NCBI GenBank assembly: GCA_023443985.1
Contig: JAEZSJ010000273.1
Location: 1-6,269 of the forward strand
Direction: 5' to 3'
DNA: 6,269 nucleotides
DNA from: Verrucomicrobiota bacterium
GTDB taxonomy: Bacteria > Verrucomicrobiota > Verrucomicrobiia > Opitutales > Opitutaceae
Positions within the stretch are counted from its first letter, which is position 1. The number at the start of each line of letters is the position of its first letter. The position numbers and the translations under genes are program-made. The notes below the pieces were generated by a model. The model was not told the DNA's origin and did no database searches. It saw only the letters and a list, made by a program, of their open reading frames with translations. This document shows, piece after piece, positions 1 to 5,835 of the stretch.

Positions 1-412
1 CTCCTACATCGCGCTCGACGGTAACATCGCCTGCCTCGTCAACGGCGCCGGCCTCGCCATGAGCACGATGGACATCATCAAGCACTACGGCGGCAACCCG
101 GCCAACTTCCTCGATGTCGGCGGCGGCGCCTCGAAGGACCAGGTCGCCGCGGCCTTCAAGATCATCCTCACCGACAAGAACGTGAAGGGGATCCTGGTGA
201 ACATCTTCGGCGGCATCATGGACTGCAACGTGATCGCCACCGGGATCGTGGCCGCTGTGAAGGAGACCTCGCTCACCATGCCGCTGGTTGTCCGCCTCGA
301 GGGCAACAACGTCGAGGCCGGCAAGAACACCCTCGCCGCCTCCGGCCTCAAGCTCACCACCGCGACGTCCATGGCCGACGCCGCCGAGAAGATCGTCAAA
401 CTCGTCGCCTGA
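1..412 (+). CDS. sucC: Succinyl-CoA synthetase (ADP-forming) beta subunit, C-terminal part (5' end outside window)
   Basis: The first complete codon is at position 2 and the frame reads SYIALDGNIACLVNGAGLAM, continuing to a TGA at 410-412, giving about 136 residues. This is the C-terminal, CoA-ligase-like part of the beta subunit. Family hallmarks visible are VNGAGLAM, ANFLDVGGGAS, the VNIFGGIMDCNVIA segment and VRLEGNNVEAG. With the alpha subunit, the enzyme interconverts succinyl-CoA plus ADP (or GDP) with succinate, CoA and ATP (or GTP) in the cytoplasmic TCA cycle. The ATP-grasp nucleotide-binding domain lies upstream of the window, so nucleotide preference cannot be judged. The ATG at 59 is an internal methionine, not the start, because conserved sequence runs through it from the window edge. 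sucD follows after 46 bp on the same strand, so the two are almost certainly co-transcribed. Identification is very secure. Confidence 0.97.
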   Translation, partial: SYIALDGNIACLVNGAGLAMSTMDIIKHYGGNPANFLDVGGGASKDQVAAAFKIILTDKNVKGILVNIFGGIMDCNVIATGIVAAVKETSLTMPLVVRLEGNNVEAGKNTLAASGLKLTTATSMADAAEKIVKLVA

Positions 413-413
413 C

Positions 414-458
414 GGGAGAACCCGAAACTCGAAACCCAAGACTCGAAACGTTTCTCCC
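414..458 (+). repeat. 7-bp perfect inverted repeat in the sucC-sucD spacer
   Basis: GGGAGAA at 414-420 is exactly complementary to TTCTCCC at 452-458, which ends at the base before the sucD ATG. The 31-nt interval between the arms is almost entirely the heptamer repeat at 421-448. In mRNA, the arms could pair the only GGAG sequence of the spacer with the pyrimidine tract at the sucD start. A smaller palindrome, GAAACGTTTC (445-454), overlaps the right arm and would compete with it. The pairing is seen directly; any regulatory role is inference. Confidence 0.6.
421..448 (+). repeat. Four tandem heptamers (consensus CYCGAAA) between sucC and sucD
   Basis: The spacer reads as CCCGAAA, CTCGAAA, CCCAAGA, CTCGAAA. 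Equivalently it is a 14-bp unit repeated twice with 12 of 14 positions identical. It is noticeably richer in A than the surrounding coding DNA. Similar ACTCGAAAC-type spacer tracts are, as I recall, common in Opitutaceae genomes, but I cannot check this here. It may be a remnant of a dispersed genomic repeat or a slippage-derived spacer. Confidence 0.75.
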
Positions 459-1382
459 ATGTCCATTCTCATCTCTCCCGAAACCCGCGTACTCGTCCAG
501 GGCATCACCGGCGATTTCGGCGGGCGCCACGCCAAGCTCTCCCTCGACTACGGCACGCAGGTCGTCGCCGGCGTCACCCCCGGCAAGGGCGGCCAATTCT
601 TCGAACACGGCGGCCACAAGGTGCCGATCTTCAACACCGTCGCCGAGGCCGCCAAGGCCACCGGTGCCACCGCCGCCGCGGTGTTCGTGCCGCCGCCGTT
701 CGCCGCGGATGCGATCCTCGAGGGCGTCGACGCCAAGCTCGACCTCGTCGTCGCGATCACCGAGGGCATTCCGATCCGCGACATGGTGCGCGTGAAGCGC
801 GCCATGGCCGGCGCGAAGACCCGCCTCGTCGGGCCGAACTGCCCGGGTATCGTAACACCGGGTACGGGCAAGGACAGCAACGGCGGCTGCCGCATCGGCA
901 TCGCCCCGGGCTACATCCACCAGAAGGGGCACGTGGGCGTCGTCTCCCGCTCCGGCACCCTCACCTATGAGGCCGTCTACCAGCTCACCACCCGCGGGCT
1001 CGGCCAGACGACCAGCGTCGGCATCGGCGGCGACCCGGTCAACGGCACCTCCCACCTCGACGTCATCAAGCTCTTCAACGACGACCCCGACACCTGGGGC
1101 ATCATCATGATCGGCGAGATCGGCGGCAGCGCCGAGGTCGAGGCCGCGCGCTGGATCAAGGCGAACTGCAAGAAGCCGGTCGCCGGCTTCATCGCCGGCG
1201 CCACCGCTCCGGCCGGTCGCCGCATGGGCCATGCCGGCGCGATCGTCGGCGGGGCCGAGGACACTGCCGCCGCGAAGATCAAGGTCTTCCAGGAGTGCGG
1301 TATCGAGGTCGCCGTCACTCCCTCCGACATGGCCGACGCCCTCATCCGCGCCGCGCAGCGGCTCGGCGCGAAACTTGCGTGA
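459..1382 (+). CDS. sucD: Succinyl-CoA synthetase alpha subunit
   Basis: The 307-residue protein begins MSILISPETRVLVQGITGDFGG and aligns closely with E. coli SucD (289 aa). The N-terminal CoA-binding Rossmann domain carries QGITGDFGG (14-22) and GVTPGKGG. VGPNCPGIVTPG is the conserved CoA-site segment, and VSRSGTLTYEA starts the ligase domain. The phosphohistidine is H258 in GRRMGHAGAI, equivalent to E. coli H246. E220 in IGEIGGSAE matches the glutamate (E. coli E208) that contacts it, so the enzyme should be active. The protein is longer than usual because of two loop expansions: about four residues in QFFEHGGHKVP after GKGG, and about seven in TGKDSNGG (136-143), where E. coli has a single Glu. 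The start at 459 is set by homology; there is no nearby Shine-Dalgarno sequence. A strong terminator follows 47 bp after the stop. Confidence 0.98.
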   Translation: MSILISPETRVLVQGITGDFGGRHAKLSLDYGTQVVAGVTPGKGGQFFEHGGHKVPIFNTVAEAAKATGATAAAVFVPPPFAADAILEGVDAKLDLVVAITEGIPIRDMVRVKRAMAGAKTRLVGPNCPGIVTPGTGKDSNGGCRIGIAPGYIHQKGHVGVVSRSGTLTYEAVYQLTTRGLGQTTSVGIGGDPVNGTSHLDVIKLFNDDPDTWGIIMIGEIGGSAEVEAARWIKANCKKPVAGFIAGATAPAGRRMGHAGAIVGGAEDTAAAKIKVFQECGIEVAVTPSDMADALIRAAQRLGAKLA

Positions 1383-1394
1383 CGCCACCGCCCA

Positions 1395-1418
1395 GGCGCC
1401 GCCCACGCGGGCGGCGTC
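1395..1418 (+). other. GC-rich hairpin after sucD
   Basis: The arms GCCGCCC (1398-1404) and GGGCGGC (1409-1415) are perfectly complementary around a 4-nt ACGC loop. The stem can be extended outward by a C-G pair, a G-T wobble and a G-C pair to 1395-1418. It begins 13 bp after the sucD stop and lacks a T-tract. It could protect the 3' end of sucCD mRNA or simply reflect GC richness. The true terminator is the next hairpin. Confidence 0.45.
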
Positions 1419-1429
1419 CTCGGGCCGCG

Positions 1430-1461
1430 AAAAAGGCCGGGCCTCCACGCCCGGCCTTTTT
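1430..1461. terminator. Bidirectional intrinsic terminator between convergent sucD and NMO-family gene
   Basis: A perfect 13-bp inverted repeat joins AAAAAGGCCGGGC (1430-1442) and GCCCGGCCTTTTT (1449-1461) around a 6-nt loop. The GC core is 8 bp and is followed by five T on either strand, which is the classic rho-independent form. It lies 47 bp after the sucD stop and 18 bp beyond the stop of the leftward gene, so it can end both converging transcripts. Confidence 0.92.
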
Positions 1462-1479
1462 CCTGCCCGGCGCGCGCGC

Positions 1480-2898
1480 TCAGCCGAGCACGTGACGGAT
1501 CACGGCGGCGGCGGTGTAGCTCTCGGCGTCGCCGGGGAGGAATCGGGCGAGCTGCGCCACGTCGTTGCCGGCGGTGAGGATCGGCGGTTCGGCGGTGCCG
1601 TCGGACCGCACCTGGGCGAAGCCGGCGGTGGCGATGAGGCCGTTGCAGAGGCACTTGCGACCGCGCAGCGCCGCGGGGTCGCCCTGCTTGCGCAGAAAGT
1701 CGGCGTCGGGTTCCGCGGCGCAGCGATACCCGAGCGAGCCGTCGGCCCGCAGGTAGGGCTCCCGGAGATAGCCCAGGTCGCACACCCGCGGGCGAGCGGC
1801 GTAGACCTCGTCGGTGGAGAGTGTATCCGCCATCTGGACCACCTTGAAGGGGAAGCCGGTGGGCGAGGCGAGCGGGTCGGTGTGGACGCGCGCCTGCCCG
1901 GAGCGGGCGAGGCGGCAGACCTCGCGCCGCAGGTCGGGGCGCACGGCGGACTCCTCGCAGAAGGCGAACGCGGTGCCGATCTGCACGCCGGCCGCGCCGG
2001 CCGCGCGGGCGGCTGCGAACCGCGCGGGATCGGCGTAGGCCCCGGCGAGCCAGAACGGCAGGCCGATGGCGGCGATCTTGGGCAGATCGGGGATGTCGCG
2101 CGGGCCGTAGACCGGCTCGCCCGCGGCGCTGAGCTGCAGCTGACCGCGGGGCGGGGCATTGTGCCCGCCGGCGACATCGCCCTCGACAATGAAACCGTCG
2201 ACGCGGCCGGTCGACTTCTTCGCCAACGTCTGGGCAAGCGGGGCCGAGGACACGATGGCGAGGAACTGGGGCCGGCGGAGCGGCGGCGGGGGGGCACCGA
2301 GGAACTCGGCGGGCGCGAAGCGCGCGAAAGTCTTTTCCGCGCCCGCGGCGGCGCCGGCGATGTCGATGGCGAGCTCCGCCGGCTCACCCGCGGCGAAACG
2401 ATCGAGCACGCCTGGAATTTCGCGCGGGATGCCGGCGCCCATCAGCACGTAGTCGACGCCGGCCAGCATCGCACCGTAGAGCGCGGTGAGCGTGCCGACC
2501 TGGATCTTCTCGAGCAGGTTGATCCCGACGGGGTTGGCGTGCCCCTGCTTGGCGAGGTGCACCTCGACGAAGTTGGCGACCACGGTGAGCTCGGCGAGGG
2601 CGCGGGACGGTTTCACGCCCGGCATGGCGACGGCCTTGAAGGGCGCGTTGTCCGCCTTGCCGCCCGGCACGTAGTAGGCGTCGCGCACGCGTTCGGCCAT
2701 GGCAGGGATCGGAAAATGCGCCATGGCATCGGCCATGTGGCCGCCGACATCCCCCGCCTGGAGGCGCCGGGCGAAAACGACGGCGAGCAGCGTGCCGGAG
2801 ATGACACCGAGTTGGCCGAGTTGGGCGACGGAGCGGGCGAGCCGCCAATTGGAGACGGCGACGCCCATGCCGCCCTGAATGATCTGAGGATGGGACAT
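1480..2898 (-). CDS. Nitronate monooxygenase-family (2-nitropropane dioxygenase-like) FMN flavoprotein with cysteine-containing C-terminal extension
   Basis: The 472-residue protein has the NMO/NPD TIM-barrel signature. The N-terminal phosphate/flavin motif is IIQGGMGVAVS (6-16). EGDVAGGHNAPP contains H246, in the place of the catalytic histidine of class NMOs. GVQIGTAFAF (about 305-313) is the conserved FMN-phosphate loop. Characterised relatives oxidise alkyl nitronates with O2, but this superfamily also includes FabK-type enoyl reductases and PfaD proteins, so the substrate is uncertain. Compared with typical NMOs of about 320-380 aa it is long. There is an internal segment before residue 240 and a C-terminal region of roughly 110 residues containing C373, C393 and the pair C416/C418 in KCLCNGL. 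No signal peptide or membrane segment is visible, so it is cytoplasmic. The start is set by homology at MSHPQIIQGG, with GGAG 18 nt upstream, too far to be a normal ribosome site. It lies 211 bp downstream of ndh and shares a terminator with sucD. Confidence 0.88.
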   Translation of the reverse strand: MSHPQIIQGGMGVAVSNWRLARSVAQLGQLGVISGTLLAVVFARRLQAGDVGGHMADAMAHFPIPAMAERVRDAYYVPGGKADNAPFKAVAMPGVKPSRALAELTVVANFVEVHLAKQGHANPVGINLLEKIQVGTLTALYGAMLAGVDYVLMGAGIPREIPGVLDRFAAGEPAELAIDIAGAAAGAEKTFARFAPAEFLGAPPPPLRRPQFLAIVSSAPLAQTLAKKSTGRVDGFIVEGDVAGGHNAPPRGQLQLSAAGEPVYGPRDIPDLPKIAAIGLPFWLAGAYADPARFAAARAAGAAGVQIGTAFAFCEESAVRPDLRREVCRLARSGQARVHTDPLASPTGFPFKVVQMADTLSTDEVYAARPRVCDLGYLREPYLRADGSLGYRCAAEPDADFLRKQGDPAALRGRKCLCNGLIATAGFAQVRSDGTAEPPILTAGNDVAQLARFLPGDAESYTAAAVIRHVLG

Positions 2899-3109
2899 GG
2901 TGGGCTAGACGTGTCGCTCCGCGAGGTCGCAGAGCGTGCGCGGCAGGGGAGCTTGGCCCAGATATGTCACGCGCGAGGCGCGTGGGAGATTGAACCGTGA
3001 CCGACCGACGAGCGCGCGGACATTGGGCCGCGCGGCGACGCAAAGGAAGCCGCAATTCGCGCCAGTGTTTGGAACGACGGCGCCACCGGCCCCGCGCTCC
3101 CGGGGGAGC
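2899..3109. other. Intergenic region between ndh and the NMO-family gene
   Basis: This 211-bp gap separates two leftward genes. It holds a perfect 7-bp hairpin, CACGCGC/GCGCGTG with a 3-nt loop (2968-2984), and a GCTCCC/GGGAGC inverted repeat (3096-3109) directly after the ndh stop. Neither has a T-tract, so neither is a convincing terminator. A promoter for the NMO-family gene may lie here, but I see no clear -35/-10 pair. An open frame of 85 codons on the minus strand has no recognisable content and is not called. Confidence 0.5.
2968..2984. repeat. Short perfect inverted repeat upstream of the NMO-family gene
   Basis: CACGCGC (2968-2974) and GCGCGTG (2978-2984) are exact reverse complements around GAG. 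It lies 70-86 bp upstream of the NMO-family start. It could be a regulator-binding palindrome or an mRNA hairpin; a chance GC palindrome is also plausible. Confidence 0.4.
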
Positions 3110-4408
3110 TCACCGGGAGTCCGACTGTCCGGCACCGGGAAATCCGTAGATGACCCGCGCACCGCGGCGGAAGGTCAGGTACGAGTAGGTCCACGAGAGG
3201 AGGACCGAGAGCTTGTTGCGGAAACCGACGAGGAAAACGAGGTGGATGAACAGCCACGCCAGCCAGGCGGCCGGACCGCTGAACTGGAGTTTCCCGATCT
3301 TGGCCACCGCGCGGGAGCGGCCGATCGTCGCCATCGAGCCCTTGTCGAAGTAGACGAACGGCGCGCGTTGCGTCGGGGCGGCCGCCGGGCCGGCGCGGAG
3401 CTCCCGGGCGAGCTGGCGCGACACATAGCGGCCCGCCTGCATCGCGGCGGGTGACACGCCGGGCACGACCTGTCCCTTGGGGTCGGTCAACGCGATCATG
3501 TCGCCGAGCACGCGCACCTCGGGGTGGCCGGGGATGCTGAGATCGGGCAGGACCTTCACGCGCCCGGCGCGGTCCGTCTCGGCACCGAGCTGCGCCCCGA
3601 GGGGCGAGGCGGCGACTCCCGCGCCCCAAATGATGTTGGCGGCGCGCAACGTCTCGTTCGGCAGCACGACCTCGCCGGCGCGAATCTCCTTCACCTGTGC
3701 CCCCAACCACACGGCCACGCCGAGGCTCTCGAGTTGAGCCTGCGCGCGGTCGGAGAGGTCCGGGGGATAGGATCCGAGGAGGCGAGGACTGCCTTCGACA
3801 AGGATCACGCGGGCCATCCGGAGGTTGAGCCGCCGAAAGTCGCGCGCGAGCACGTGGCGTTGGAGTTCGGCGAACGTTCCCGCGAGCTCCACGCCGGTCG
3901 GGCCTCCGCCGATCACCACGATCGTCATCAAGCGCTGGCGTTCCGCGGGATCGTCCGTCATCTCGGCGCGTTCGAAGGCGTGGAGGACGTTGCGGCGGAT
4001 GCGGATCGCGTCGTCGATGGTCTTCAGCCCCGGCGCGTGTTGCTCCCACTCGGGATGGCCGAAGTAGCTGGTGCGGCCGCCGAGCGCCACGACGAGCTGG
4101 TCGTAGCGCAGCTCGCCTTCCCGCAGTCGCACTGTGCGGGCGGCGAGATCGAATCCGGTCACCTCGTCCATCAGCACGGTCACATCGCGTTTGCCGGCGA
4201 GGATGGAGCGAACCGGCTGGGCGATGTCGGGCACGGCGAGCCCGGCGGTCGCAACCTGGTAGAGCAGCGGCTGGAACAGGTGGTGGTTGGTGCGATCGAC
4301 GAGTGTCACGCGTGCCAGCCCGCTCGGGAACTCCTGCGCAAAGGTCAGGCCGGCGAAACCGGCTCCGAGGACAACAACGTGCGGGCGGGTGTCGTTGGAG
4401 GCGCTCAT
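3110..4408 (-). CDS. ndh: Type II NADH:quinone oxidoreductase (NDH-2)
   Basis: The 432-residue flavoprotein transfers electrons from NADH via FAD to membrane quinone without pumping protons. The first Rossmann motif for FAD is VVVLGAGFAGL (11-21), with D38 ending the second strand and the family motif FQPLLYQVA at 45-53. The NADH-binding motif is IVVIGGGPTGVELAG, with GGGPTG at 167-172 and E174, a conserved active-site-lining residue in NDH-2s. The second FAD motif is VRVLGDM (G302, D303). The quinone-site helix reads SPAAMQAGRYV (Q324). The C-terminus has DKGSMATIGRSRAV, a hydrophobic stretch AAWLAWLFIHLVFLVGF (about 380-396) and a basic WTYSYLTFRRGARVI tail, as expected for attachment to the inner face of the cytoplasmic membrane. 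All key residues are present and length is normal. It starts 89 bp downstream of the alkC-like gene on the same strand, so read-through is possible. No Shine-Dalgarno sequence precedes the ATG. Confidence 0.96.
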   Translation of the reverse strand: MSASNDTRPHVVVLGAGFAGLTFAQEFPSGLARVTLVDRTNHHLFQPLLYQVATAGLAVPDIAQPVRSILAGKRDVTVLMDEVTGFDLAARTVRLREGELRYDQLVVALGGRTSYFGHPEWEQHAPGLKTIDDAIRIRRNVLHAFERAEMTDDPAERQRLMTIVVIGGGPTGVELAGTFAELQRHVLARDFRRLNLRMARVILVEGSPRLLGSYPPDLSDRAQAQLESLGVAVWLGAQVKEIRAGEVVLPNETLRAANIIWGAGVAASPLGAQLGAETDRAGRVKVLPDLSIPGHPEVRVLGDMIALTDPKGQVVPGVSPAAMQAGRYVSRQLARELRAGPAAAPTQRAPFVYFDKGSMATIGRSRAVAKIGKLQFSGPAAWLAWLFIHLVFLVGFRNKLSVLLSWTYSYLTFRRGARVIYGFPGAGQSDSR

Positions 4409-4497
4409 GCGGCCGACAACGGATCATCGCGGGTGCGAAGACGCAAATCGCCCGCCATTCGCCGAACCAGCGGCGGCGCGAGCCGGAAGGCCGCGGC
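4409..4497. other. Spacer between the alkC-like gene and ndh
   Basis: This 89-bp gap between two leftward genes has no T-tracted hairpin, no ribosome-binding site near the ndh ATG and no recognisable promoter. Absence of a terminator leaves co-transcription of the alkC-like gene and ndh possible but unproven. Confidence 0.4.
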
Positions 4498-5649
4498 TCA
4501 GGCCTCGGGCCGCAGCGCAAACTCGCGGCCCGCGACGATCTGCCCGTTGACCAGCAGATCGATCCGGTGCGCACCGGGGTAGAGCCGGCGGACGGTGACG
4601 GGCTTGAAGCTGTGGCGGCGGTCGAACGTGCGCGTCTCGCCGGCGGCCAACGTGACCTTCCAACCCTTGAAGACCTTGCGGGAACGGCCGCCGTTGGCGC
4701 GCACATGGTGTATCGCGTAGTCGACGACGAGCGGCTGCGGCGCGGCGGTGGTGGAGGTCAGCGTCACCGTCAGCCCGAGGCTCTCGCCGATCCGGACGGA
4801 CTTCTCGGCGCAGGCGAGCGTGGCGGCGCCGACGAAGGCGCGCCCGAGACCCCACGCGGCCAGCGTCGCGGGATGGCCGGCCTTGACGAGGGTGCGGCTG
4901 GCGTGGCGCAACAGCGCCACCCGCTCCGGGCCGCCACCGGCCAGGTGCTCGCGCACCCAGGCGGCGACGAGATCGGGGTGGTCTTTGGCGATGTCGTTGA
5001 GGTGGTTCGCCACGCTGCGGCGCACGAAGGCGGAGGGATCGTCCTGCAGGGCACGCAGCAGCGGCAGTGTGGGCGAGGGGTCGGCGACGAGCGCCCGCAG
5101 CCGCATTCCCCACGGCAGTCGCGGCCGGCTGCCCTCGCTCACCAGCCGGCGCACGTGCGCACTCGGATCGTGGGTCCAAATTTCGAGGATCCGGAAGGTT
5201 CTGGTGGGATGGCGCTCGATGAAGGGCCGGAGGGCGAACTCGGCGGAGAAACGCTGCGTGAGCGCATGCAGACAGGCGAGCGAACGCGGCACGTTCTCCA
5301 TGCCGTACCGGGCGACGTATTCTCCCGTCGAACACACGGCCCAGCCGGAGACGCCGGAGGCGCGTTCCGCCTCGCCAAGGCCGACGGGCTCGCCGGAGTC
5401 GTCGAGCGGTGTCGGGGGTGTGAGGCTCGCCTCGATGAGGTCGCAGGCGTGGGCGAAGTCCGCCGGGAGCGTTTCGCCGAGGGCGGCGGCGATCTGCAGG
5501 GCCCGGGCCTTCAGCTCGAGCTGCTCGAGTCCGGTGCCGGCGAGGCGCTCGAAACGCGCGCGGTCGAACTGCGGCCACACCCGGGCGAGGTGTGCGCCGG
5601 TGTGCACGACGGTCTCCCGGCTGATGAGGTTCTTGAACGGCTCAGCCAT
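4498..5649 (-). CDS. alkC: AlkC-type DNA alkylation repair glycosylase (HEAT-like repeats plus C-terminal Ig-like domain)
   Basis: The 383-residue protein begins MAEPFKNLISRETV, a conserved AlkC N-terminus. This sets the start at 5649 although the frame stays open far upstream across the neighbouring gene. Helical HEAT-like repeats fill about residues 1-270. They include RFSAEFALRPFIERHP with E137, a HEAT unit ending HVRRLVSEGSRPRLPW, and RRSVANHLNDIAKDHP (210-223, with D219), followed by LLRHASRTLVKAGHP. From about residue 275 the sequence becomes beta-rich (SLGLTVTLTS, VVDYAIHHVRANG, KVFKGWKVTLAAGETRTF, GAHRIDLLVNGQ), matching the Ig-like domain found in characterised AlkC proteins, where it is needed for activity. 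AlkC enzymes excise positively charged alkylated bases such as 3-methyladenine and 3-methylcytosine without base flipping. That activity is known for the family and inferred here. The exact catalytic residues could not be aligned by eye. No Shine-Dalgarno sequence is seen. The gene is divergent from the VOC gene. Confidence 0.92.
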   Translation of the reverse strand: MAEPFKNLISRETVVHTGAHLARVWPQFDRARFERLAGTGLEQLELKARALQIAAALGETLPADFAHACDLIEASLTPPTPLDDSGEPVGLGEAERASGVSGWAVCSTGEYVARYGMENVPRSLACLHALTQRFSAEFALRPFIERHPTRTFRILEIWTHDPSAHVRRLVSEGSRPRLPWGMRLRALVADPSPTLPLLRALQDDPSAFVRRSVANHLNDIAKDHPDLVAAWVREHLAGGGPERVALLRHASRTLVKAGHPATLAAWGLGRAFVGAATLACAEKSVRIGESLGLTVTLTSTTAAPQPLVVDYAIHHVRANGGRSRKVFKGWKVTLAAGETRTFDRRHSFKPVTVRRLYPGAHRIDLLVNGQIVAGREFALRPEA

Positions 5650-5835
5650 GGACGAGTCCGGGAAGCCAAACCGGGGAGGTCGCTGCGGGCAAGACCTTGG
5701 CGGACCGGCGGCGAACCGACTTCTGTGCCGCGCAGGCGACGAATGGGTGGCAATTCCCCCGCGCCGCTTGCGCTCGGCGCGCACCGCAACGACTGATGCC
5801 GCGCCGGCAGCCCCGCCAACCACCGAGAGAGAACC
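5650..5835. promoter_or_regulatory. Divergent intergenic region between the alkC-like and VOC genes
   Basis: Both flanking genes read outwards, so this 186-bp stretch must supply at least the nearest possible promoters for each. I could not find a convincing sigma-70 -35/-10 pair on either strand. An inverted repeat CGCGCCG/CGGCGCG (5760-5766 and 5775-5781) with an 8-nt spacer lies about 55 bp upstream of the VOC start. A purine run GAGAGAGAA (5825-5833) sits just before the VOC ATG and is the only Shine-Dalgarno-like element at any start in the window. Confidence 0.45.

Noticed and set aside
396..1448. 350-codon open frame antisense to sucD
   Set aside because: Low-complexity Gly/Ala/Asp/Arg translation, lying opposite an unmistakable sucD; a GC-driven shadow.
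1469..1480. Alternating GC run (possible Z-DNA)
   Set aside because: Only about ten bases long and expected in a genome this GC-rich.
2955..2995. Possible sigma-70 promoter for the NMO-family gene (TTCAAT and a CATATCT-like box on the minus strand)
   Set aside because: Poor match to consensus and unsuitable spacing; not enough to call.
1231..3000. 589-codon open frame on the plus strand, antisense to the NMO-family gene
   Set aside because: It overlaps the end of sucD, the terminator and the whole NMO-family gene in antisense. Its translation is Arg/Gly/Ala-rich with no family motif. Long antisense frames are expected at this GC content.
2905..3162. 85-codon minus-strand frame in the ndh/NMO gap
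   Set aside because: No homology recognised, overlaps the 3' end of ndh, Arg/Pro-rich composition typical of spurious frames.
2967..4706. 579-codon minus-strand frame overlapping ndh and the end of the alkC-like gene
   Set aside because: It is an alternative frame of two clearly identified genes and has Arg/Pro-rich content without motifs.
4303..5796. 497-codon plus-strand frame opposite the alkC-like gene
   Set aside because: Antisense to a well-supported gene; no recognisable domain.
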